DNA from: Blastopirellula sp. J2-11
Lineage (GTDB): Bacteria; Planctomycetota; Planctomycetia; Pirellulales; Pirellulaceae
Direction: 5' to 3'
Assembly: GCF_024584705.1 (NCBI RefSeq)
Contig: NZ_CP097384.1
Span: 1,054,001-1,118,000 of the forward strand
Length of the DNA: 64,000 nt
Shown in pieces: positions 17,413 to 25,550 of the stretch (position 1 is its first letter; every line of letters starts with the position of its first letter). Under the pieces are notes generated by a model. The model saw only the letters and a list, made by a program, of their open reading frames with translations. It was not told where the DNA came from and made no database searches. Position numbers and translations under genes: made by a program.

Positions 17413-18255
17413 TTACAACAATTGCAGATGGCCGGTCACGGCGTCGATTTTGCCAGCTTCGTCGGGGCCGATCGCCAGGCAGGTGTGGGTGGGTTGGCCG
17501 TGAAACTCGGTTCGCCCGCTGTCGGTGATCAGGTGAACTTCGAGGCCCGCCTTTTGGGCGGCGGCGTGGATGTCAAGCAATTCCTGCTCGCTGTTGACCC
17601 GGCAGCAGATTTTAGCGAAATGCCCCGAGAGCCAAGACTGCTGAGCAGGGCCAAAGTCTTCGATCGCAACGGGGCCCTGAAACATGCGATAAGCCAGAAA
17701 CGCCAGCGAGGCATGAGCGCCTTGGGCGATTTGTTTGCCGCGGCGCATCCCCAGGTCGTGCCGCATGACGATGACCTGTTTGACGATGGTCGTCTCGTGG
17801 GTCGTGTTGACTGAAGAGTCGAGCGGATAAATGTCGGCCGTGACGAACGTGCGGCGAGACTCGGGGGATTTCAGCACGTCGGTAGAGTAGTAATGAAGCA
17901 GTACCCCTTTTTTCAGCAAGTCGGGATTGCGGTGACAAAAGTCGGTTGAGTCGGCGTAGCTGTCGACCGCGAGACGCTGAAAAATCAATTGGGCGTAAGC
18001 GACGGTCATCGTCTCGTGATAGCCGCTGTCGGGCGCGTCGACGACGCCGTTTCGCTGATTGAGGGCCTGAATGCCGCGACGAATTTTCTCGAGCGCTTCG
18101 TCAAACGGGCGCTGCGTCAGATAGAGATAGGCGATCTGAAAATGCCGACGATGGGTCCATTGATCGCGAGGGATCGCTTGTTCTTCAAAGCGAGCCAGCA
18201 GAGCGGCGTCATCATCCAGACGTCCGCTCTGGGGGCTTTCGTCATTCAGCGGCAT
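17413..18255 (-). CDS. Fusion: DHHW-like unknown domain plus Pth2-type peptidyl-tRNA hydrolase
   Basis: A 280-residue two-domain protein. Residues about 158-280 are a Pth2 (archaeal/eukaryotic-type peptidyl-tRNA hydrolase) domain: KQVIVMRHDLGMRRGKQIAQ, GAHASLAF, then LITDSGRTEFHGQPTHTCLA and GPDEAGKIDAVTGHLQLL, retaining the conserved K, G-K-AQ-HA and D-GRT motifs. Pth2 frees tRNA from stalled peptides in the cytosol. Residues about 15-150 (RDQWTHRRHFQIAYLYL, YHETMTVAYAQLIF, NPDLLKKGVLLHYYS) match a family I recall as a free-standing bacterial protein of unknown function. The join of the two in one gene is unusual. Pth2 itself is rare in bacteria, which normally use Pth. Confidence 0.82.
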   Translation of the reverse strand: MPLNDESPQSGRLDDDAALLARFEEQAIPRDQWTHRRHFQIAYLYLTQRPFDEALEKIRRGIQALNQRNGVVDAPDSGYHETMTVAYAQLIFQRLAVDSYADSTDFCHRNPDLLKKGVLLHYYSTDVLKSPESRRTFVTADIYPLDSSVNTTHETTIVKQVIVMRHDLGMRRGKQIAQGAHASLAFLAYRMFQGPVAIEDFGPAQQSWLSGHFAKICCRVNSEQELLDIHAAAQKAGLEVHLITDSGRTEFHGQPTHTCLAIGPDEAGKIDAVTGHLQLL

Positions 18256-18293
18256 GTATGACTCCAGGCGAGGTATTTACGCCTGATGACGCA

Positions 18294-18698
18294 TCAGACA
18301 GGCGTGCGGTTCACTTGGTCGATTTGTGCGTTTAGCGTCCAGAGATCATACAGCCAGCCTATCAGGAACAATCCGCAGGTGAAAAACCAGATGATCGCCG
18401 TCACCCATTTGCCCATGTACAGTCGATGAGCGCCGAGGGTTCCGACTCCGGGAATCGCTAGCAAGATCCACGCGATATTATAGTCAATGCGACCGGGAGC
18501 ATATCGCTGATCGGCGGCGCGATCCATCGACGGTATGAGAAAGAGATCGACGATCCAGCCGATAAAGAAGAGCCCCAGCGTGAAAAACCAGATCGTGCCG
18601 GTAATCGGACGACCATAGTAAAACCGATGAGCGCCGAAAAATCCGAAAATCCAGCAGATATAACCGATCAGCAGCGAATGCGTGTTGCTTTGATTCAT
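18294..18698 (-). CDS. Membrane protein with two TM2 domains
   Basis: A 134-residue membrane protein made of two TM2 repeats. The first reads GFFGAHRFYYGRPITGTIWF with a second helix ending FFIGWIVDLFLIP; the second reads GTLGAHRLYMGKWVTAIIWF and ends LIGWLYDLWTLN. TM2 proteins are widespread, with two helices joined by a G-x-HRFY turn; their function in bacteria is unknown. It lies in a run of small membrane-linked genes but with gaps of 80-90 bases, so operon membership is uncertain. Confidence 0.9.
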   Translation of the reverse strand: MNQSNTHSLLIGYICWIFGFFGAHRFYYGRPITGTIWFFTLGLFFIGWIVDLFLIPSMDRAADQRYAPGRIDYNIAWILLAIPGVGTLGAHRLYMGKWVTAIIWFFTCGLFLIGWLYDLWTLNAQIDQVNRTPV

Positions 18699-18781
18699 CC
18701 AAAATCCTTGTTGTTCGAGAGCAGATGAGACCTTGCTCTGCTATTCGCCATCGCCGGCTAAATCTTGTCGGCGACGCTCTG

Positions 18782-18994
18782 TTATTTTTGTTGGTGCGCG
18801 TCCAGCAATTTTTTGGCGGCGTTGACGAAGTCTTCCGGCACTAAGACACGCGCCTGAAAGACGCCGGTGAAGCCGCCTTGGTGCGCGTTTTCAATCGTGC
18901 AGGGAATTCCTTCTTCGGCCAGCGCGATCTTGATCACTTCGGCCTGGCTCTCATCGTAGGCGGTCAGGACTTCGGTCCAATTGATGTCGGTCAT
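18782..18994 (-). CDS. DUF2007 small protein
   Basis: A 70-residue protein of the DUF2007 (putative signal-transducing) family: WTEVLTAYDESQAEVIKIAL, then LAEEGIPCTIENAHQGGF and ARVLVPEDFVNAAKKLLDA. The fold is a small ferredoxin-like alpha/beta domain of unknown role. The ATG at 18994 is chosen because GAGAG lies 7 bases upstream, and the ten extra residues of the longer frame do not fit the family. Confidence 0.85.
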   Translation of the reverse strand: MTDINWTEVLTAYDESQAEVIKIALAEEGIPCTIENAHQGGFTGVFQARVLVPEDFVNAAKKLLDAHQQK

Positions 18995-19143
18995 CGTTTC
19001 TCTCACAAACGGGGTGAAATCCATTCAGGGCAGTCGATGTATTGTACCCCATTTCAGCCCGGGAGAAGCAAAAACCGAGTTGCGATCGAGATTGGCGGCC
19101 GAAATAATAGAGGCCCCGATTTCGACCTCCCAGGGAGCAGAAG

Positions 19144-19425
19144 ATGAATTTGATCGTGGTGCTGTTGGTTCTCAACATTCCCGTCTATTGGCTGCTGGGC
19201 TGGATAATGTTCGATTCGACCCACAACGCGGCCGATTCGTTTTGGGAGACGACGCTGGCGATTATTAAAGCGGCCTTCGTGCCGTCGTTCATGCGGGCTT
19301 TTATGGACAGCGAGCCCGAAACTGACGGCAGCGTTTTTAATACGCTCTTCTTTTTCGTCAGCTGCGCAGCGGTCATCGGCGGCGAGTATTACCTGCTGAC
19401 GAAGTACGTTTGGCCGGTAGAGTAG
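19144..19425 (+). CDS. Small membrane protein of unknown function
   Basis: A 93-residue protein with two clear hydrophobic helices (residues 3-22 and about 66-85) separated by a polar stretch (AFMDSEPETDGSVFNT). A GGGAGCAG ribosome site is 3-10 bases before the ATG, which supports a real gene. I do not recognise the family. It is convergent with the next gene, with a 15-base gap. Confidence 0.7.
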   Translation: MNLIVVLLVLNIPVYWLLGWIMFDSTHNAADSFWETTLAIIKAAFVPSFMRAFMDSEPETDGSVFNTLFFFVSCAAVIGGEYYLLTKYVWPVE

Positions 19426-19440
19426 AGCGGACCTACACGG

Positions 19441-20034
19441 CTATAACGCGACATGCTGGAAATTCATGACGATATCGTGATGCTGGGCCAAAACTCCGGC
19501 GTCCTGTTCGCTCAGTAACTCGAAGAGTTGATGATCCCAAATCGCGAGTTCCCGATCGTCACCGACTTCAAAATGGAACGTGGCGAAATAAAGAGCGATA
19601 TCGCCGCGCATCTCTTTCCGCTTCGTCGCGACGATTGCCGGAACGGGATTCCACTTCGGTTTTTCGTAGGTCGTTGTTGTGGGCGTGATATTGCTCAGCA
19701 ACAGGAGACCGAGCACGGCGACTACCGCCGGTCCTAGACAGATTGGGCTGGCGGCGATCGCAAGGCCGGTGCTGATGCAGATCGTGACGACGCAAAATCC
19801 AGCCCAAATCCGTTTTCGGGTGGAAGTGAAGCGAAGGTGTCGCGGGAGTTTGACGGGACGACGATACGTTGCAGTTCGGTACTCGGGCGATTTTTTGATT
19901 TTCGCGAAAATGGACATCCGCGAAGTCTTCGCAGTCCGGGGATAGATCCGCGTGCGGCGATCGACATACGATCCGCAGAACTCGCAGCGATGCGAGTCTG
20001 GCGAGATGTCGGCGCTGCAACTATCGCATTTCAT
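19441..20034 (-). CDS. Zinc-ribbon membrane protein, paralogue of the next gene
   Basis: A 197-residue protein. Residues 1-22 are a zinc ribbon with two Cys pairs (MKCDSC and CEFC). A hydrophobic helix pair spans about 75-118, and the C-terminal part (about 135-195) resembles the C terminus of the next gene upstream (VATKRKEMRGDIALYFATFH against VAKRTQVWGGIGNHAASTRY; DAGVL then HHDIVMNF against DAGVLFTRGDYAADF). The similarity suggests a duplicated pair, probably a DUF-type integral protein with a soluble head. The two genes are 30 bases apart on the same strand and probably cotranscribed. Function unknown. Confidence 0.75.
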   Translation of the reverse strand: MKCDSCSADISPDSHRCEFCGSYVDRRTRIYPRTAKTSRMSIFAKIKKSPEYRTATYRRPVKLPRHLRFTSTRKRIWAGFCVVTICISTGLAIAASPICLGPAVVAVLGLLLLSNITPTTTTYEKPKWNPVPAIVATKRKEMRGDIALYFATFHFEVGDDRELAIWDHQLFELLSEQDAGVLAQHHDIVMNFQHVAL

Positions 20035-20064
20035 GGGATGATAGAGCTCCCGTTTACGACATGA

Positions 20065-20829
20065 CTAAACAGTAATCGCGATCCGATCAAAGTCGGCCGC
20101 ATAGTCGCCGCGCGTGAAGAGGACGCCAGCGTCATCTTCGGCGATGCCGCCATACATGGCGCCGTACCACAGGGCGTATTCTTGACGCCGGCCGTCCTCG
20201 GTTTCAAAGGTGACGAAGTAACGCGTCGACGCGGCGTGATTGCCGATTCCTCCCCAGACTTGCGTTCGTTTGGCGACCGCGATCGCGGGACGAACTTCGA
20301 CCGGCGATTTTTCGAGAGCTTCAATATTTTGAAAAACGCTGGAATAGACATGACCGCTGAAATGCCGCGCAACCAGTCCAAAGCCGATGCTGGTGACCAC
20401 AAACAGAAAGATGATGCAAGGAACCACAAATATCATGAATCGAAACATATTCCGCTGAGCGCCCTCGAACGAAGCGGAAAGAAGTTGGGGGTCATTGGGC
20501 ATGCCGTTTTGGAAGACCGGCGACATCATGAACAGCATTCCAAGAAACAGAATCGGCATCAGGAGAAAGCCGACGACCGCCATCGCCGCTTTGCCGGCGA
20601 CCAGTGCCGAAAGTAGGGTGAAGACGGTTTTGGGAGCGCCGCTAGGTTGCGGTAGTTTGGCGAGGCGCTCCGGCGATTGCGCCTGATGAAATTGGGGAGA
20701 CGCTTTGATTTGCTCAAAGAGGCGCGCATGGCTCTGCGACGGTCGGCCGGAAATTGTGACCGCAGCGCCGCAGTATTGGCAAAAGCTCGCCCCAGGCGCC
20801 GATTCTCCTCCACAGTTCACGCACTTCAA
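20065..20829 (-). CDS. Zinc-ribbon membrane protein
   Basis: A 254-residue protein with a zinc ribbon at 1-22 (MKCVNC, then FCQYC), two long hydrophobic regions (about 68-104 and 128-155) and a soluble C-terminal domain (about 175-254: TRYFVTFETEDGRRQEYALW, then VLFTRGDYAADFDRIAI). The C-terminal pattern resembles the DUF2500 type, but this is a tentative comparison. It is the first gene of a probable two-gene unit with its shorter paralogue and is divergent from the FhcB gene. Function unknown. Confidence 0.75.
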   Translation of the reverse strand: MKCVNCGGESAPGASFCQYCGAAVTISGRPSQSHARLFEQIKASPQFHQAQSPERLAKLPQPSGAPKTVFTLLSALVAGKAAMAVVGFLLMPILFLGMLFMMSPVFQNGMPNDPQLLSASFEGAQRNMFRFMIFVVPCIIFLFVVTSIGFGLVARHFSGHVYSSVFQNIEALEKSPVEVRPAIAVAKRTQVWGGIGNHAASTRYFVTFETEDGRRQEYALWYGAMYGGIAEDDAGVLFTRGDYAADFDRIAITV

Positions 20830-21001
20830 AGGTATTCTTCTCCTTGTGTGACGACGGTCTTCCTCGTGAAAACGCTATGGTATTCGCTGGCGGTGGCGAA
20901 ATCTTGTCGTTGGCGGCGAATTTCAGCGCGAGAAGGGGGCAATTCGGCGAATCGGTTTCGCTATAATAACGACTTACCACCCTAGAGCGGAACCACTCGA
21001 A

Positions 21002-22249
21002 TTGAGCCAGCCAATTACCTTTGCCGATGTCGTTTGTTGCGGTTGCAGTTGTCTGTGTGATGACTTGCAAGTCACCGTCGCCGCTGGACAAGTTGCGCAA
21101 ATTGCACCAGCTTGCCCACACGCGGCTAACTACTTTGCGATCGCAGTTGACGGCGAGCCGAATTACACGATCAACGGAGAAGAAGCGACGATCGACGCGG
21201 CGATCGCCGCCGCGACTACGTTGCTGGCCGGCGCCAAGTCGCCGCTGCTGTTGGGGCTAGGCGAACTGACGATCGACGGCCAACGTGCGGCGCTCGATTG
21301 GGCGGACCGCTTGGGCGCCTATGTCGACGCCGGCAACCCGGCCGAGCCGGATCCAAGCGGCGTCGTGTTGCAGTCGACCGGAATGATCACCGCGACGTTG
21401 GGCGAAATTCGTGACCGGGCCGATGTGATTCTCTTTTGGAACGCCGATCCGGCGACGACTCAACCGCGTCACTTCGAACGATTCAGTCTCGACGCGCCAG
21501 GCAGGTTTTTGACAGGCCCGCGAACAGCGCTGGCGATTGATCGTCAGGCGACGGCGACCTCGGCTCGCGCTCCACTATTTTGCGAGTCGCCGCTCTCCCA
21601 AAACCTGGAAACGGCGCATACGTTATTAGCGCTGGCCCGCGGTAAGAAGATCGATCGCAAACGCGTGCCGAAGTGGGCCGAGATCGAGCAGATCCATGCG
21701 CGACTCGCGTCGGCAACTTACGCGGCGATCGTATGCGGCCCGCCGTTTTATGGCGGCGCTGACGGCGCCGCGATTTTGGAAACGTTGGCCGACTATGTGC
21801 GCGAGTTGAATCGGAACAACCGAGCGATTATCTCGCTCGAGCGAAGCGGCCCCAACTGGATCGGCGCGGCGGAGTCGATCGCCTGGCGAACCGGCTATCC
21901 CAGTCCCGTTCGCTTTGCCGCCGATGGTCCGGCGTTTGATCCGACTGGCTATCGAGCGGCGAAGCTAATCGCACGCAGGCAAGTCGACGCGTTGATTCGC
22001 TTTGACGGCGATTGGCTGACGAAAGCTTCGCCAGAGATGTTGTCTGCGATGGCGAAGTTGCCGGTTGTTTCGTTTGGTTGGAGCGAAAGCGAACATCCGG
22101 CTGCCGTAAGATTTCACGTCGCGAAACCCGGCGTCGAGTGCGGCGGCAGCATGCACCGGCAGGATGACGTACCGCTGCCGCTGACGCAAGTTTTGCCGAC
22201 GACGCGCATGACCACCGAAGAAGTCATTCGGCAAATGATGAACGCCTAG
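21002..22249 (+). CDS. fhcB: Formylmethanofuran dehydrogenase subunit B homologue (FhcB/FwdB)
   Basis: A 415-residue molybdopterin-oxidoreductase-like protein matching subunit B of formylmethanofuran dehydrogenase, or the formyltransferase/hydrolase complex (Fhc). The N terminus VVCCGCSCLCDDLQV carries the typical cysteine cluster, followed by ACPHAANYF and later RADVILFWNADPATTQPRHF. In methylotrophs and planctomycetes Fhc releases formate from formyl-methanofuran-type cofactors in the tetrahydromethanopterin C1 pathway, in the cytosol. It begins with TTG; no ATG is available near the start of the conserved region. The other Fhc subunits are not in the window. The stop is only 5 bases before repeat copy B. 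Confidence 0.85.
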   Translation: MSQPITFADVVCCGCSCLCDDLQVTVAAGQVAQIAPACPHAANYFAIAVDGEPNYTINGEEATIDAAIAAATTLLAGAKSPLLLGLGELTIDGQRAALDWADRLGAYVDAGNPAEPDPSGVVLQSTGMITATLGEIRDRADVILFWNADPATTQPRHFERFSLDAPGRFLTGPRTALAIDRQATATSARAPLFCESPLSQNLETAHTLLALARGKKIDRKRVPKWAEIEQIHARLASATYAAIVCGPPFYGGADGAAILETLADYVRELNRNNRAIISLERSGPNWIGAAESIAWRTGYPSPVRFAADGPAFDPTGYRAAKLIARRQVDALIRFDGDWLTKASPEMLSAMAKLPVVSFGWSESEHPAAVRFHVAKPGVECGGSMHRQDDVPLPLTQVLPTTRMTTEEVIRQMMNA

Positions 22250-22254
22250 TTACC

Positions 22255-22610
22255 CTTCTTCGTAGCCCGCTACGCGAGCGAGGGAAAATCGCTCGGCGAT
22301 TCCCATCCGGATTGAAGTAGCCAAACGCATTTCCCTCGCTCGCGCATTTTGAGGTTGCGCTATTTGGCCGAACGGATTCCGGTTGGCCCGGATAGCTCCG
22401 CTAGCGGGGCCGACGAAGTCGGTAGGAGGCATCGAGCCGTGGTCGGACCTAGAGCGGTGGTCGCCGCGCCGTTTGAAATGGCGAAATGGCCCCGAACTGC
22501 ATACCGGGAACCAATGCCTCCTACGGCTGCGCCGCCCCGATAGCGGAGCTATCGCGGCCAACCAGGGAAATAGCGCAACCTCAAAACTCGCGCAGCGGGC
22601 TACGAAGAAG
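22255..22610 (+). repeat. MITE-like intergenic repeat, copy B with terminal inverted repeats
   Basis: A 356-base element bounded by a perfect 17-base inverted repeat (22255-22271 CTTCTTCGTAGCCCGCT, and its inverse at 22594-22610). The inner part is itself a long imperfect foldback: GAGGTTGCGCTATTT near 22349 and its inverse near 22572, GGATAGCTCCGCTAGCGGGG near 22390 and its inverse near 22540. Copy A at 12950-13280 matches in opposite orientation. No transposase or clear target duplication was seen; it lies between the FhcB and RlmI gene ends. Confidence 0.85.
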
Positions 22611-22632
22611 CAGGGCCTTCTGCATGGAACGA

Positions 22633-23844
22633 TCACCCTACTCGGCAAATAAAGCACTTGAGATACTGCGTTTCGGGGCAGGTCAACAGCGTCGGGTGAT
22701 CGATCGCGCCGCTGCGTTGTTCCAGCAGTTGGATATCGCGGCCTGACTTTTGGGCGACGCCAAGCAGCGTCATCTGGAAATCGTCGCGTGAGATGTTGCC
22801 TGAACAACTGCAGGTGACCAGGATACCGCCGGGGTTGAGCAGGTTGACGGCCTGACGGTTGATGTGATAGTAGGCCTTCAACGCTTCGTTGATGTTGCGG
22901 CGGGTTTTGGTGAACTTGGGCGGATCGAGGATCACCGCGTCGAATTTTTCGCCGGCGTCGACCAGCGCCTTCAAATGATCGAAGGCGTCGACCGATTCGA
23001 AGCGGACGTTGGATAGGCCGTTGCGCTCGGCGTTGCGGCGCGCCAAATCGATCGCTTTGTCGCTGCCGTCGATTCCGATCACTTCGCTGGCTCCGCCCAA
23101 CTTGGCGGCGGCCAAGGCGAATCCGCCGGTGTAGCAAAACATATCGAGGACGCGGCGGCCCGAGAAATACTTGGCCGCAGCGACCCGGTTTTCGCGCTGG
23201 TCGAGATAGAACCCGGTCTTTTGCCCGGTGGAAAGATCAAGCTCAAACTCGATGCCGTTCTCTTGGATGAAGATCGGTTCGGTCGGAACTTCTCCTTGCA
23301 ACACGCGCGGTTCGATCGTGACTCCTTCGGCCTTGATGACGCCGGCTTCGCCGCGAAGCGTGATGCTCTTGGGCGAAACCTGCTCGTTCAAAGCGGCGAC
23401 AATCACATCGAGACGACGTTCCATCGCCAAAGCGTTGACTTGCAGCACGACATGCCCAGCGAAGTAGTCGACGATCAAGCCGCTCAACCCATCCGCTTCG
23501 CTATAGATCAGACGACAGCCGGCGTTCTCGTCAAACAGGCCCAGTTGCCGGCGGGCGTCGATCGAAGCGGCGATCTTTTGTTTCCAGAAGTCGTCGGTTA
23601 GCGGCTGTTCGACATCCCAGCTATAAAGTCGGACATGAATGCGGCTCTTGCGATTGACCACGCCATAGGCGACGAAGCGACCATGATCGCCGACCAATTG
23701 CACGACGTCGCCGTCGACGGCCGCCGTGTCAATGTGATCAAACGCCGAGTGGAGCGCCCAGGGATGGCGTCCGTACAAGGGCTGCGCCTTGCGCGGGAGC
23801 AAGACTGCCTTGGGTACGCCTGCGGCGGGAGTTTGTTGCGACAT
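22633..23844 (-). CDS. rlmI: 23S rRNA (cytosine) methyltransferase, RlmI type
   Basis: A 403-residue protein with an N-terminal PUA domain (about 10-90: AVLLPRKAQPLYGRHPWAL), an RNA-binding EEHUD-like middle, and a C-terminal SAM methyltransferase: VLDMFCYTGGFALAAAKLGG (motif I), VIGIDGSD, AVILDPPKFTKTR (motif IV DPP) and ILVTCSCSG (catalytic Cys region). This order is that of RlmI, which methylates C5 of a cytosine in 23S rRNA; a homologue with another position is possible. The gene starts 18 bases after gltX on the same strand and is probably the last gene of a purF-gltX-rlmI unit. Confidence 0.9.
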   Translation of the reverse strand: MSQQTPAAGVPKAVLLPRKAQPLYGRHPWALHSAFDHIDTAAVDGDVVQLVGDHGRFVAYGVVNRKSRIHVRLYSWDVEQPLTDDFWKQKIAASIDARRQLGLFDENAGCRLIYSEADGLSGLIVDYFAGHVVLQVNALAMERRLDVIVAALNEQVSPKSITLRGEAGVIKAEGVTIEPRVLQGEVPTEPIFIQENGIEFELDLSTGQKTGFYLDQRENRVAAAKYFSGRRVLDMFCYTGGFALAAAKLGGASEVIGIDGSDKAIDLARRNAERNGLSNVRFESVDAFDHLKALVDAGEKFDAVILDPPKFTKTRRNINEALKAYYHINRQAVNLLNPGGILVTCSCSGNISRDDFQMTLLGVAQKSGRDIQLLEQRSGAIDHPTLLTCPETQYLKCFICRVG

Positions 23845-23862
23845 GTTGGTTGTATAGCGACG

Positions 23863-25440
23863 TTACGTCGCGTTCCTTTCTACGGCCAGGGCCAGCGTCC
23901 GATCGATGCGGGCCAGGCACGATTCTTTTCCCAAAATGTCGAGACAGTCGAACAAACCGGGGCCGACTCCTTGGCCGGTGGTCCCGATGCGGACTGCGTG
24001 AATGATTTCGCCGATCTTGATCCCTTCGGCGGCGACAAAGTCGTGCATCGCCTTGTCCAGGATCGCGACGTCCCACGTCTCGAGCGCGGCGAGCGTCTCC
24101 CGAAACTTGGCGAGCAGCGCCTGCGGCTGCGCATCGCCCAGTCGTTTGGCGAACGCTTTTTCGTCGTACTTCATCTGATCGTCAGCGACAAAGAAGTAGT
24201 CGGCATAGGCGATGATATCGCCCAGTACTTTCAAGCGATCGCCGCACGCTTCGATGATGCGCGTTAACTTCGGGCCTGCTTCGCACGGCGCCGGATCGGC
24301 GATCAGGCCGGCAGCTTGCAAAAACGGCAAGCACTTGGCGGTCTTCTGCTTGAGCGGCAGCTTTTGCATAGCGCGATCTTGGAACGACCACAGCTTTTTG
24401 CAGTCAAAACTGGCCGGCGCTTTGGTGACGCGCTCCAACGAAAAGTTGGCGATCATCTCGTCGATCGTCAGGTCTTCGGTCTTGTCATCCAGCGACCAGC
24501 CGAGCAGGACCAAGTAGTTCAAAATCGCTTCCGGCAAATAGCCGGTCAGTTCGTAGAAGTCGACGATCACCGGATTGAAGGTCTCGGCCGAGGTTTGCAG
24601 TTGGATCTGCTCAGCGATCGCTTGGCCATGTTCGTTCAGCCGTTTGAAATCGGCGTTCTTCAGATACTTTTCGAGCTTCCGCTTGCTCAGCTTGTTTTTG
24701 CTCCCTGGCTCGGCGACATACGGCAGATGAGCGTATTGCGGCAGTTCGTAGCCGAGGGACTGCCCGATGAAGATCTGGCGCGGCGTGTTCGAGAGATGCT
24801 CTTCGGCTCGAATGACGTGCGTGATTTCCAGGTCATGATCGTCGACGACGCTCGCCAGGTGATACAAGCAGGTGCCATCGGCCCGTTGAATGACGTGGTC
24901 ATTTTCTTTGGACCACTGGAACTCAACGTCGCCGCGAACGCTGTCGGTAAAGGCGCAGACGCCTTCACGCGGCATTTTCAGGCGAACGACAAAACTGCGG
25001 CCTTCCGCTTCCCACTTGGCTCGCTCGGCCTCGGTCTCGGCCATGAAGGCGCGGCTGTATTGGAAGGGGCGTTTCGCGGCGTCGGCCGCTTTTCGCTCGG
25101 CGTCCAGCTCTTCCGGCGTTGCGTAGTCGTAGTAGGCGAAGCCATCGGCCAGCAGCTGTTTAGCGGCCGTTTGATAGCGCTCGAGCCGCTGCGATTGGTA
25201 GTAGGGCTCAAACGGGCCGCCAACTTCGGGGCCTTCGTCCCAGTCCATGCCGAGCCAGCGAAACCCGTGAAGAATCGGGGCCAACGCCTCGTCGACGTTC
25301 CGTTGTTGGTCCGTATCGTCAATGCGCAAAACGAATTGCCCACCGTGTCGTTTGGCGAACAACCAATTGAATAGTGCGGTGCGAACCCCGCCGATGTGGA
25401 GATATCCAGTCGGACTGGGAGCGAAGCGTGTGCGAACCAT
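23863..25440 (-). CDS. gltX: Glutamyl-tRNA synthetase
   Basis: A 525-residue class I aminoacyl-tRNA synthetase. The HIGH motif appears in [20 protein letters not shown] (residues 8-27), and the KMSKS-like loop as [10 protein letters not shown] near residue 250. The tRNA-contact domain and the helical anticodon-binding C terminus fill the rest, with the usual length. It charges tRNA-Glu in the cytosol; a planctomycete may also use it for tRNA-Gln through transamidation (general knowledge, not visible here). It lies between purF (110 bases upstream) and rlmI (18 bases downstream) on the same strand. Confidence 0.95.
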   Translation of the reverse strand: MVRTRFAPSPTGYLHIGGVRTALFNWLFAKRHGGQFVLRIDDTDQQRNVDEALAPILHGFRWLGMDWDEGPEVGGPFEPYYQSQRLERYQTAAKQLLADGFAYYDYATPEELDAERKAADAAKRPFQYSRAFMAETEAERAKWEAEGRSFVVRLKMPREGVCAFTDSVRGDVEFQWSKENDHVIQRADGTCLYHLASVVDDHDLEITHVIRAEEHLSNTPRQIFIGQSLGYELPQYAHLPYVAEPGSKNKLSKRKLEKYLKNADFKRLNEHGQAIAEQIQLQTSAETFNPVIVDFYELTGYLPEAILNYLVLLGWSLDDKTEDLTIDEMIANFSLERVTKAPASFDCKKLWSFQDRAMQKLPLKQKTAKCLPFLQAAGLIADPAPCEAGPKLTRIIEACGDRLKVLGDIIAYADYFFVADDQMKYDEKAFAKRLGDAQPQALLAKFRETLAALETWDVAILDKAMHDFVAAEGIKIGEIIHAVRIGTTGQGVGPGLFDCLDILGKESCLARIDRTLALAVERNAT

Positions 25441-25550
25441 AGCGATCTGCTGTTGCGGACGGAAGGTAGAATCGAACCAACCAGCTTAAAGCGCCGGCCC
25501 GCCGCTCGCAAAGGGGCATTCGACCGAAGCAAGTCGCCAAAGCGACCTAC

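Noticed and set aside
22250-23137. Minus-strand frame of 295 residues
   Set aside because: It spans the repeat element and overlaps rlmI in another frame; translation is Arg-rich and lacks family features.
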